A stretch of 64,000 bases of DNA from Apiospora phragmitis (taxonomy: Eukaryota; Ascomycota; Sordariomycetes; Amphisphaeriales; Apiosporaceae): contig JAQQWL010000009.1 of NCBI GenBank assembly GCA_038363925.1, forward strand, positions 620,001-684,000, read 5' to 3'. The notes under the pieces were generated by a model, which searched no databases, was not told the origin of the DNA, and saw only the letters and a list, made by a program, of their open reading frames with translations. Made by a program: the position numbers and the translations under genes. Below are positions 34,781 to 45,251 of this stretch, in pieces (position 1 is the first letter of the stretch; every line of letters begins with the position of its first letter).

Positions 34781-36067
34781 ATGGCGTTCAAGCTTCTCAC
34801 TACATTGGCCGTAGGCCTGTCCCTGTCTTCAATCGTCGCCTCTCACCCAGGCGAGAAGTTCGACAAACGCGCTCATATGGAAGAGTTGGCCAATGGTCAT
34901 GCCGTCGCCGATGTGAACTCCCGAGCTCTCGAGGCTTGCCAGAGCAGGCCAGAGGTCAAGGCGAGAAAGGAGAGGGCCATCGCGCGACGGGCCGCCACTT
35001 TCAATCGTCTCCGCCAAGAACGAGACCTCAATGAGGGTAAGAAGATGCCTGCTATTTGGTTGACCCATCTCCCAGACTCCAAGCAAGCTTCACAGGAATA
35101 CCAATCTCGACTGACACTTCCAACAGCCCCCTTCCTCCACCGGCGCGACGCCGCCTCGTTCCGCAAATGGGCGGCGCAGTCGCACGACTTCACAGGCAAG
35201 CTGAGCTACGACAAGAACACGCCGATCGAGGAAGTCTTCGGCGCCAACACGTCGTGCACGCTGGCGCCCGACAACGCTAACGGCCCCTACTTCGTGTCCC
35301 AGGAGCACATCCGGCAGGACGTGGCCGAGGACCTGGCGGGGGTGCCGATGCACCTGGAGCTGCAGTTCATCGACGTCAACACGTGCGAGCCGGCGGACCT
35401 GGTCATCGACATCTGGTCGTGCAACGGCACGGGCAAGTACAGCGGCGTCAGCGCGGCGGGCCAGAGCGGCCTGCAGACGACGTACCTGCGCGGCGTGCAG
35501 CCGACGGACGGCGACGGCGTCGTCCACTTCGACACGCTGTTTCCGGGCCACTACGAGGGCCGCGCGACGCACCAGCACATCATCGCGCACGTCAACGCGA
35601 GCGTGCTCGCCAACGGCACCTACACGGGCGGCCACGTGGCGCACCTGTCGCAGCTCTTCTTCGACCAGGCGCTGCGGGACACGGTCGAGGCGACGGCGCC
35701 CTACAACACCAACACGATCCCGCTCACGACCAACCTGCGCGACATGTTCACGGGCTACGCGGCCAGCCCGAAGTACGACCCGCTCGCCAACTACGTCGCG
35801 CTCGGCGGCGGGCTCCACAAGGGGCTCTTCGTCTGGGCCGAGCTGGGGATCAACACGCGGGCTAACTGGGACTACTACGCCACCTACGCGTCCATCTGGA
35901 AGGAGGGCGGCGGCTACAACAACCCCAAGTTCAACTTTTATATTGTCGGCACCCCGCCCCCCGACGCACGGTTAAGAGAGGGGTGGTATTTTGCGTTATT
36001 AGGTGAGAGGCGGGTTCTCACATACTGGTGGATATGGGGCTTGGATGAGAATCGACTCTTCAGCTAG
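34781..36067 (+). CDS. Secreted intradiol ring-cleavage dioxygenase-like protein
   Basis: Fungal extracellular member of the intradiol dioxygenase family, non-haem Fe(III) enzymes that cleave catechol-type aromatics, such as those from lignin. The ATG at 34781 starts a signal peptide (FKLLTTLAVGLSLSSIVAS), followed by a basic propeptide-like stretch. An intron at 35037-35126 (GTAAGA...CAACAG, 90 nt) has no stop and keeps the frame, so an unspliced reading also gives a continuous ORF. Spliced length is 398 aa. The catalytic domain begins near residue 105. NGPYFV and GHYEGRATHQHIIAHVN supply the likely two Tyr and two His iron ligands. Secreted members are usually of similar length. The substrate is not shown by the sequence. 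Confidence 0.9.
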   Translation: MAFKLLTTLAVGLSLSSIVASHPGEKFDKRAHMEELANGHAVADVNSRALEACQSRPEVKARKERAIARRAATFNRLRQERDLNEGKKMPAIWLTHLPDSKQASQEYQSRLTLPTAPFLHRRDAASFRKWAAQSHDFTGKLSYDKNTPIEEVFGANTSCTLAPDNANGPYFVSQEHIRQDVAEDLAGVPMHLELQFIDVNTCEPADLVIDIWSCNGTGKYSGVSAAGQSGLQTTYLRGVQPTDGDGVVHFDTLFPGHYEGRATHQHIIAHVNASVLANGTYTGGHVAHLSQLFFDQALRDTVEATAPYNTNTIPLTTNLRDMFTGYAASPKYDPLANYVALGGGLHKGLFVWAELGINTRANWDYYATYASIWKEGGGYNNPKFNFYIVGTPPPDARLREGWYFALLGERRVLTYWWIWGLDENRLFS

Positions 36068-36404
36068 ATATGTAAACATCTTGAGCAGTTTCGTCGACAA
36101 CACAGTACATCTTGCAAGCTGTCGCGTGATCTTGATGTGATGTAACGATTAATCCTGGGGTCATACTAAGCTCGCACAAGTCTTGCAGCATCGGTTATGG
36201 AGTTGAGTAGCGCTCTGAAGGATTCTGCCCCTGGCCACAGTGGATCCCAGGTAGGTCAAATCGCGGCGCGGCTGGTTCGCTTCAACTCTTCAATTGCGCA
36301 CCGATTGAGATAGAGACGTTTGAACGCTGGAAGAAGCCCCCCGAAGCAAGCAGACAGATGAGGTAGCAACAAAGTTGACAGGGAAGCCAAAAGAAGAAAT
36401 GATG
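36068..36404. other. Intergenic
   Basis: 3' flank of the dioxygenase and of tRNA-Pro. Nothing else seen. Confidence 0.6.
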
Positions 36405-36494
36405 GGGTCTTGCCGGGGATCGAACCCGGGACCTCTCGCATGCAAGCATCAGGGTTGACCCTAAGCGAGAATTATACCACTAAACCACAAGACC
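36405..36494 (-). tRNA. tRNA-Pro(AGG) with an 18-nt intron
   Basis: On the minus strand the acceptor stem GGTCTTG pairs with CAAGACC and the discriminator is C. The D arm, the TCTCGC/GCGAGA anticodon stem and the T arm with GGTTCGATCC are all present. The anticodon loop is TTAGGG...T, as in eukaryotic tRNA-Pro(AGG). The intron TCAACCCTGATGCTTGCA follows the base 3' to the anticodon, the canonical site. Its CCCT can pair with AGGG of the anticodon loop. Mature length is 72 nt before CCA. Confidence 0.95.
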
Positions 36495-36791
36495 GAAACC
36501 CGATCATCAGATGACTTGGTGATAAGCGAGCCCCTTTTTAGCGTATATATACCAGCTCAGCCCGCCTAGCTAGCGTTAACTCCTAGACCGCAATTGTGCA
36601 GTGGAGCGCTGGTTTTGGGGCAACGCAAAGAGCTCAAAAACAGGTCAACATTTAACGACAATCTCGTCCAGCTAGGTACCTAACGTACAGCCATAGGCAA
36701 GGCACTCAGCAGTGACCCGTCGTTGAAAACTAGTTAAGATTGCATTCATATGGCTGATGTTCAAATTGTTTCCTATCGTCCTGGGTCAACT

Positions 36792-38783
36792 CTACAAGGG
36801 GCCATTTGCAGGCGGAGGATCCCTGGGGATGTTCAAAATCTCATCCTCCTCAAACAGATCCTCGAGGAATGCGGACCGCGTGGGACTGCTGAAGATGAAC
36901 TTCAACGTCGCCGGTATATTCTCCCCGTGAAATGCTTCCACCAGGAGCTTCACCAGCTCTCGCATTCCCTTCATCCGTTCTCGTGGGGTCGTAAAGTGTG
37001 CAATACCGTCAACCACAAGATACAGCACGGCGTCCGAAGATAGTTCCTCGAGAAGATGACGCAGAGAGCCACAGATGCTTGAAATTTCCTCCGGCTCTGT
37101 CCGATCAAGACAGTCTTGAAGAGTCACGCTCGGGAAGCCAGGATACTGGTCGATTAGCTGCAGGAGCAGGCTCATCGCCAGCTCGCTCGGGCTAGCAGCA
37201 GTGTCTCGATAGAAGCTCGGATGTTGGCCGCAGAAGTAGGCAAGCACAATTAATTTCATTGCGGAGGAATCTTTCTTCAATTTCTGCTGTTTCTGCTGCT
37301 GCAGTAGGGTACTGGCGATCTTCGCCATGACGAACGAGGTTGAAGCATCCGCCGTGACCTGAGAACCGCCGTTCAGGAGGTAAAGATACGGCGCATCATC
37401 TGACAGCCAGATACGGATGCGAGGGTTTCTCTGGACGGCATGCGCACGGTTCGTCTCAATGGGAACGACATTATTTGACGGCAGAGATAGCCGTAACAGT
37501 GCTTCGATGTCGTGCGGTATCAGTACTTGTTCATACTGAAATTCTTCGAGGATGTCCTTGACGGTGATCGACTGACTTGCTGGTGACGTCCCCCGGGTAT
37601 GTTCTAATAAGAGGCCTGACTTGTCTTAGCCCCTTGAACTCCAGAAAGCGGCGTAGTACCACTTACGTTTCATGTCATCTTGTAGAAGCAGCTCAAGACT
37701 TCCCTGGACCATCGTTTGAATAGCGTCGTAAGATACATAGCGAGGTGCTAATCGTTTGATATCTTTGACTTCTGCCGCCAGTTCGTCGAGCTTATGATGC
37801 GTTTTGGCGGTTTGCATATATGCCAGCTCCTGAGTGTCACGCATACCCTTCTCCTGGCGGCCCCACATGACTTGGACCGCCTTAGACTTCAGATCCCTTG
37901 CAGCCAAGGTGACTTCGGCCACACGGTCTTGCAGATCGGTGTTCATTGCGGACGGGCTCAAAAAGCGCTTGGCCCCGGCGACTGCATATAGATAGACCTT
38001 GTTAGTTACAGTAACATGAGATAGAGTCCGTGTCCGTCAGTATCGAAGATGTTTCGGCAATGCTTACCCAAGGAGTTCAGAACAAACCAGTGGAGTATGT
38101 GGTCCAGGGTCAAGCAAACTTCGGTATACAGTTTGGCCATGCGCTTGTGGACATGGGGATCTTGGGTAGCAAGCATTGTCCAGGCCAAACTGTCCTCGAT
38201 GATACGCGGGAGCTTTTCGAGAGCCTTGTAGACATTTGCCCGATGCATCCCGGTTTGTTCCATGCAAGTCAATATAATGTTGAGGCCGCCACCAACGACT
38301 GACCCAAACATGTCGTCGGGTATCAACTGTGTGAATACCTTCACCGCTCCAGCCTTGTTGCACAGGGAACGAAACGCCTTCTTCGCCTTGCCCGTGAGCC
38401 CTTGCAAGTCTTTGTCGCGAGAGGATACCTTTTCCAGTGCAGCACAGGCTGTATCCATGGACGCCTGAATTCCGTTCCATCCATTTGCTTTTGAGGCTTC
38501 CATAGGTGGTAACTTTAGCTTCTCCAGACATTTGTTGGCCGTCTGGAAAAACTTCTTTTGCACTTCCCTATACTCGGCGTATATGCCTTCGTAGTCCCTA
38601 GTGTCTGTCAGGGTGCTGATGAATGACCAAGGCTGCCCCATACCAGACTCACAGTTCGGTGCCTTGCTCTTGACCCCTGAAAGCTAACGTCTCGTGAGAC
38701 TCGCCATCCAACTTCCCCATGAACTCCACTACTTCGTCATAGCCGACGATCGGTACAAGGCTAGAGCTGCCGCTTGTCGCCAT
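36792..38783 (-). CDS. STAND-like protein with degenerate P-loop (DUF7708-type N-terminus), 601 aa
   Basis: Resembles fungal proteins with a helical N-terminal domain (annotated DUF7708, as I recall) and a NACHT-like ATPase region. Exons 38653-38783, 38068-38615, 37667-37981 and 36792-37603 sum to 602 codons. The first intron (38616-38652) would be only 37 nt, which is short and needs RNA support. Residues 45-230 are helical (e.g. MDTACAALEKVSSRDKDLQ, IPDDMFGSVVGGGLNIIL). At about 400 the P-loop position reads YLLNGGSQVTADAST without a GK[ST] core. Further on come VLAYFCGQH and LYLVVDGIAHF at the Walker B position without the acidic pair. Nucleotide hydrolysis is therefore unlikely. No sensor repeats follow. 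It is transcribed divergently from the AAA gene 550 bp away. Confidence 0.75.
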
Positions 38784-39333
38784 ATTGCCTCTCCTGTTAG
38801 TTACGCTTAACTTCAGTGCTCAAGCTTTTCTAGACAACAGAGATTCGTGAAACAATCAACCAGGCGGGTGAAGGGTCGAATTTCAAGTTTTATGGTGAAA
38901 TAGGTTTTCTGGTAAAAAGGAAGGATACGAAGATAGTGTGGGACAGAAGACCATCTGCCGGTGTGCATATCATAAGGAAAGCGCTCAGCCTGATCGAAAT
39001 CTGCCCATCCCCATGGAATGGTGGCTTACTTGCAGATTCGGTGACGAAAAGTATGCATGATTCGACAAATGATATTATAGCGATAAGATATTGGATGCAT
39101 AAATTCATATATTAAGGGTGGCTGCTGAGTTGCCTTAGTTCAATGGGATGCTGCGACTGATGCCTTGTTCACTGAGATGTTCGTTGGGGGCTGAACATGG
39201 ATTTCAAGTTTCTTGCCAGCTCTCTGAAAAGCGTATCCCCCCGCATCTTGATTCGAAGCTGAGCTTTCCACCTCCTTCATTTCAATACTTAGTCCGGAGA
39301 ATCGATTTGAGGAGCTTGAAGATCATCGACTAG
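38784..39333. promoter_or_regulatory. Shared divergent promoter region
   Basis: 550 bp between the starts of the STAND-like gene (minus) and the AAA gene (plus). Both promoters must lie here. No specific site recognised. Confidence 0.5.
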
Positions 39334-42300
39334 ATGATGTCCGAAGCTGGGCTGCTCGTTCAAGCAGCCAACAAGGTGCGGACCAAACAGTACTCCCAGA
39401 TCCGACCCGGCGCACCAAATGTCACAGGCACACCAAGTTCTACCAATAGTCCACCATCATCTAACGATCCAGCATCTGGCGAACCAGCTTCTGGCATCGA
39501 AGTTGGTCAACAAGAACCCGCTACAGTGGTTACGAGCGTTCGAGGGGAGAAACAGAGTGCAGCGAAAGCGGCTCTTCAAGATGCCGCTCGTAAGGTGCGT
39601 GAACTGGCAGCAACGACTTCTTATGACATAGTAGGAGACATTCAAGATATCAACAAAGCTATTACCGAGCTTGTGGGAGGTGAGGGGTGGAAAGAGACAC
39701 TACGAACTTCGCATGCGCCAAACCCGACCGCTCCCCAGCCTTCAAAGGCCCGCCCTGGACGTCGAAATGATTTTGAGTAATGCATTTCCCTTCTTGTGCT
39801 AACTCTATGGTGATTGACCTCTCTCCTCTAGGGTGGAACGCTCTCGGCCATGTGGAGTGCAAAGAACCCTCATGGAGGAATGGCCTCTACACGCCTTCCC
39901 AGATGAACATGGAGGCGGGGATGACAAAGACCGTCAGACTGTTCCCCATTCCGACCAATTGCCAACCATTCAAGTTTTCTACCGAAGTATCCCTTCCACC
40001 ATGGAAAATCCCGACAGTATCGCGTCAGAGGATGATTTCAAGCATGCACATGACATTTCGCATCAGCGAGAAAAGCCTCAGAGAGTATTGATCAACTCAA
40101 CAATCTTGATCAAGGACCTGGAGAGCATTTGTGGCTTACCACTGCCACATCGACCTCAAGAGTACGTCCCTGGTTTCTCTATGGCAACTAAATGCCATAC
40201 CAATATCCTAGCCATGAAGTAGTCTAACGTGTTCAAGTAGATTGCTCCCTCCATTCAAGGCAAGTCAGGCGAATCTGCCATGCGCGATGGATGACTGACA
40301 GGCAGCGTGAACAGTTGCTGGTTTACAACTGGCCTGGCATACAAAATGCCCTCAAATCCATGCAGGATGAACAGAAGACCGTGATGTTGAAAAAGCAGGA
40401 TGTCACAATCGACACCCCGCAGGCGAAGCCGAGCGATGGCGAGCCTCGGGGGATACCCGGGAAGCAACACGAAAGCAACACCAAACCAGACAAGCAACAC
40501 ACGAGTGACGCAGAACCTGTAAACAACAATTTGAAGGACAAGCTTTTGCTTCGCATCAATCATCTGAAGGTCCTCGTTGACTTCATCAAGACGGACCTTG
40601 GACACCTTATCGGGCTCAGGATGAAGATTCGGGATGCAACCCTGGGTGCAATCACTTTCGAAGAGCTGTGCCACTTGTATGCCCCTGGAGACCTTATCAT
40701 CAACAGGAAAGCCAGTGTCGATCATCTTCATCAGGTATATGCGACAACTGGTGGCCGCATGCGATTATCCCGCAATTTTGGCGGAATCCCAGACGACTCT
40801 CCAGATGCTGGTGCAGGTACGTGGACGGATGTTGTGATCGACTGCATCCGCATGCGCTGGGATGGGACGGATATTGGCCCCTTCCGTCTCACCCATCGGG
40901 TTCCACCATTCATTGGCGAGAGAAGAATTACCGATCTGGATTTCTACCCGGTTCGCTTCCGAGATAACCCTGATGACCTATGCGACGATTTAGCAGCACG
41001 CGGCAAGAAAGTGCTGGAATGCCATGGCCACATGAAGTATGAGGGACTTACCGTGGATGCAATAGGGCAACAGCCGAAGCCAGAATCTCCGTTCAGTCCC
41101 AGATATGGACTACCCCCTGCCTTGACATATGAGTCTGTCACTGGAATTTCACAAGGTGGACAAGAGATCGAGAGTGACGTGTACATTGACATGAAGACGT
41201 ACTATCAAACCCTTGATCCGTCGTTACGGGTGTACGACAAGCTTCGACGAAGTCAGCCAAGCGAAAGAGAGGTGACAGAGACACTCTGGCACCAACCGGG
41301 AATATGATTACGTTGCGGGCGACCACGATGTCGACGAAGCGAGGTCAGATGCATTCATGAACGAGAACTTTCACCTGATCAATCCAAAGACCCCCGAGGA
41401 GCTTGCGGGGAAAGGGAAAACGGCTTGTCTAGCACTACTATCCCGAGCTGTGCCAGCTTATGAGTTCCGTTCGCGTGAATGGAGTAAGTCGCACCCCACG
41501 CATGCCTTATACTTGTGATCTGACAGAATGCACGTAGTCTGGGTTGACATCACCAAAGTTGAACCGATCGACAAGCGCGAGGAGACTCGCACACGCGGGT
41601 GGAAGGACCTAGTGATTGACGACAAGTACAGGCGCCTCCTTGAGTCGCTCGTCAATAATCATGTATCTCCGAGTGAGCAGAGGAGGACACAGTCACAGAT
41701 AGGCGACGGTAGACATACAGCCCAGATTGACCTTATCCAAGGTAAAGGACGGGGTCTCATCATCCTGCTTCATGGACCTCCAGGGACTGGCAAGACTTCG
41801 ACAGCTGAGGCAATTGCCGCATACACAGGGAAGCCTCTCTATGCTATCACATGCGGAGACATTGGTACCTATCCCGAGCGCCATGCCAAGTATCATTAGG
41901 TTAGATGTTAACAGTCAGCAGGTCTAGGCGCGGACAATGTCGAGGCTAACCTACTGAAGCACACCCGCCTAGCGGAAAAATGTGAGTCCCTTTCTTGAGA
42001 ACCAAAACTCATAACCATCAAGCATGATGCTAACTCGAGCGCTCAAGGGGGCTGTGTGCTCCTGCTTGACGAGGCTGATGTTTTCCTTGCGCGCCGCGGC
42101 TGGAACGACGTACTCCGAAACGCGCTGGTGTCGATCTTCCTACGCCACCTGGAGTACTATTCCGGTATCTTATTTCTGACGACTAACATCGTGGGCCTCA
42201 TTGATGAGGCTTTCAAATCGCGCATACATGTAGCGCTGCGGTACGACAAGATTGATGAGGACACGACAGAACAAATCTGGCAAAACCTGCTGCGGCACAT

Positions 42301-42961
42301 CAGGCGTGATAACCAGGCATCCAAGTTGAAAATCACGTTTGACGAGGGCGCGCTGCTCGACTTCGCCATGGAGCACTACGAGGAACACGCGGCCGATCAG
42401 AGCACATGGAACGCGCGGCAGATCCGCAATGCGTTCACGACGGCCATCGCCATGGGCCAGTTCGACCGGCTCGAGCGGATACGCCAGGAAGAAGCGAGCC
42501 CGGAAGAGGTGTTGGCTTCGGGCAACAAAAGTCTGACGACCATCAAGCTCACGAGGCGCAACTTCCTCAGGATCGCCACCATCGCGGACGATTTCGAGCA
42601 CTACATTCACTCGGTGCGCGGGGACGATACCGAGACTGCTCGCCAGAACCAGCAGCGCGACGACTCCTTTTCGCAGCAGCAGACGCCGCCGAAGAAGGAC
42701 TACAGGCGAGCTGCCGCCTACGACGACGAGTATGCTTCCTCGCGAGGTCCACGTCGGGGCCACCAGAGTACTTCCCACCCATCTCGGTCTGCTTTCAAGG
42801 GCAAGTCAGCCGCCAAACGGCGTTCCAACCGTGACGAGAGCGACGAGAAAGACTCCGAGGTCGATGAAGGCCAGCAGGATAGCGATGTGCGCACGCGAAG
42901 GATGCGACGAAGCCGAAAGGTGGCATCGAATGACGAGGCGGATCGGTTTGACGAGGAGTAG
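39334..42961 (+). CDS. AAA+ ATPase with DUF7025-like N-terminal region
   Basis: Fungal AAA protein of unknown role. The ATG at 39334 starts a disordered N-terminus. Exons 39334-39776 and 39832-40161 are clear. The junction near 40240-40301 is unresolved (a GC-AG intron is possible but is out of frame). The 40302-41300 part has the DUF7025-type block (ITFEELCHLYAPGDLI). Between 41271 and 41305 the frame shifts by one. The continuation REYDYVAGDHDV leads through an intron at about 41484-41537 to the ATPase domain. Walker A is LLHGPPGTGKTST; after two introns Walker B is CVLLLDEADVF, then LFLTTN (sensor 1) and the arginine-finger region KSRIHVAL. A 120-residue charged tail with basic clusters (KSAAKRRSNR, TRRMRRSRK) ends at 42961 and may be a nuclear signal. 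The frame break could be error or decay. Confidence 0.8.
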
Positions 42962-43323
42962 AGGGCTTTGGGCAGTTTGACGGTCATGTTGGGCTTTCAC
43001 TTCCAACAAGGCGAGCGCTGGCTGCTCTGGAATCAAGTATATCGCAAACTAGAAGATGGATGCATCATGGATTTTGTTGCTATATTAGTGTGATGATAAA
43101 AGTCGCTCATTCAGAAGAACAAATTGGATACTTCTCACAGAAAAAGCCAACAGCCCCAGAGGAATAGACTTGGTGATTGGGCGCCGATTGATTCAAGTGC
43201 TGCAAGGCGAATGCTTAACTTCTACAGGGAGGGGAGGGGGTGCGTGCAATTGCCTAAAAACTTTGAAAGTTAGCCCGACTGTCCGCCTGCGCTGAAGCTG
43301 CCCAATACCCTCCGTGACTCCTT

Positions 43324-43357
<34 letters not shown>

Positions 43358-43752
43358 CAAGCACCAACAAGAAAACTCACCTTCTCTTGTCACTTCGTCA
43401 CGGTCGCAAAAGACGCTCATCAATTTGGGTGTCACCGCAATTTTATTGATCAGTCGATTCCGCTATTGGAACGACGAGAGAAAAAAGAGGGAAGAGTATC
43501 TAAGCATCTGCCGAACTCATCCAGCCGCAACCGCCAAACGCCGTGCCATTTCTTTGGTCGTCATGTTCGTTCTTCGTTCGTTCGTCTTAAGTGGGTAAAG
43601 GTAAAAAAAACAACAGGTATCCGTATAGAGCTTTCTTTCTTTTTTCAACACTCTGGAATCCGCAATGGACTTGAATGCTCTTGATGCAAGTGGGTAAATA
43701 TAAGAGAGGAGAGAGAAGGAGAATCTGAAAAAAAGAAGAAAAAAGATCATCA
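42962..43752. other. Convergent intergenic region with poly-T
   Basis: 3' flanks of the AAA gene and the DUF6590 gene. Contains a long T homopolymer. No gene supported. Confidence 0.6.
43326..43357. repeat. Poly-T tract (32 T)
   Basis: Uninterrupted homopolymer. Read on the minus strand it is an A run; it could be the tail scar of a retroposed copy, but no gene body adjoins it. Its length is probably approximate. Confidence 0.9.
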
Positions 43753-45251
43753 TCATTCGTGTTCATCGTGTTGATAGCCGGCCAAGGCAACGTCGTGCAT
43801 CGATCGTATATCGTAATTCGAGTTCTTGGAGGCACCTTGTCGCAGCACCGCAATGGACGAAGGGACAGCATTCGCGTCGGCAGCAACAGCACCCGAGTAT
43901 CCCCGACTTTGACTCTGGCTTTGGCTTTGCCCTTTCCGGCTGCTGCCGGAGCGCGGCAGTGACGGCCTGGCAAACTCCTTCCTTCTTTCCTGTTCCGCAT
44001 AGCTCAATCTGTACGTCTCCTGGTCCGTACTGCTGTATCGGTACGATGTGCCGACTTCGTCATCTCGCACGGTGTCCCTCGACGTCGATCTGTCGCGACC
44101 TCGCTCCCCGTGCCCCCTTTCCCGCTCTCGCTCTCGCCGCTTCTGGTGGCGCCGCTCTTGGTCGTGCGACTGCCTGCGGTCGGGTCCCGCCCTTTCTGCT
44201 CGCGACCGGATCGAGGCGGTCGGGCTGCGCGACCGGTGCAATCTCGCGCCACCGCGCAAGTTGAGGCTGAGCTGCGAATCGGTCGGCTTGTAGTTCGGCT
44301 TGGCGAATTCGGGCGCGTGGGATCCGTAATGGTTCTCGTCGACGGGCGGAGGGGTCGGCGGGGGCGGGGCTTGCTGATCGCCCGCCAGGGCCGCCACGGC
44401 GGCGGCTTCCCCGTCCTTCTTGGCGCGGTACGCCTCGAGGGCCTTGACGAGCACCTTGCGCATGGTCGCCTTGTTGACGTTGCGGCGGACGCGGTCGAAG
44501 TAGCGCGCGACGTCGCCCACCACCATGACCTGCGAGTCGTGGTCGATCTCGAGGATGTCGGCGTAGTTGACCCGCGAGTCCTCCTTCACGCGCAGCTTGC
44601 CCGGCTTCAACTCGATGGAGATCGGCGAGTACGGCAGTCGGTGGCGGTCGCCTTCGTTGGGCACTTCGCCCTCGGCGTAGACATAGCCCTGTTGATGGTT
44701 GTCGATGCCCGGCTTGGCGAACTCGATCTTGCCGCCATTGGAGATCGGACTGGTGCGCGCATTGGTCAGCTCACGACAAATGCGTAGGTCAATCGTCCGA
44801 CTTACATGCAGACGCAGTGGTGGGGGAACGTGTCGCTGTGGCGCAGGACAATGAAGCGGTTGTATCCGAGGCACTTCCACTCCCATTCGAACTCGTGCGT
44901 ATCCGCCCACAGAAACTCAAACACCTGCAACGGGATCTGTCAGCATTCTCGCCGGGCGCATGGCGGTTTGATCGGTCGCAACTTACGTCTCCTATCTGCA
45001 GACTCGAGGCCGGGCCAATCTCGTACCCTTTCCGAGCTGTATTTGCGCAAGGTTAGCGACCTACTCTTTCATGAAGCGCATTTCTCGTCATGTGAGATAT
45101 TTTACTCACCTAACGGATGGTTTGCAAGATCATCTTGCGGCGTGTGTACGGATGGCGTGTGTACAGATGGTGTGTGTACAGAGGCCGCATCGTCCCCGTA
45201 CCCGGAGTCACTCTTCGGCCCAGTATGTATTGAAGATTCACTTTTCCCCAT
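43753..45251 (-). CDS. DUF6590 domain protein with Arg/Ser-rich tail (435 aa)
   Basis: Fungal DUF6590 protein; function unknown. Exons 45110-45251, 44987-45036, 44806-44924 and 43753-44749 sum to 436 codons, intact. The N-terminus has three SVHTP units in a row (about residues 25-39), giving repeated Thr-Pro sites. The domain runs from about 48 to 190 with the usual elements: KGYEIGPASSLQIGDVF, LGYNRFIVLR, a CVCIPISNGGK cysteine/loop segment, and a closing SIELKPGKLRVKEDSRVNY. After a Pro-rich hinge the tail is rich in Arg, Glu and Ser (QKRRERERERGHGERGRDR) and then QSQSQSQS, like RNA-processing proteins. A nuclear role is suggested by the tail only. DUF6590 proteins often occur in variable, recognition-gene-rich regions. 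Confidence 0.85.

Noticed and set aside
34215..35034. Long ORFs on both strands upstream of and across the dioxygenase start
   Set aside because: They overlap each other and a well-supported signal peptide exon, and show no domain or codon pattern of a gene.
35090..35865. Long minus and plus frames inside the dioxygenase exon
   Set aside because: High-GC shadow frames of the real coding exon.
40260..40301. GC-AG intron in the AAA gene
   Set aside because: GCAAGT...GACAG fits as a splice pair, but the join is out of frame, so it cannot be accepted as drawn.
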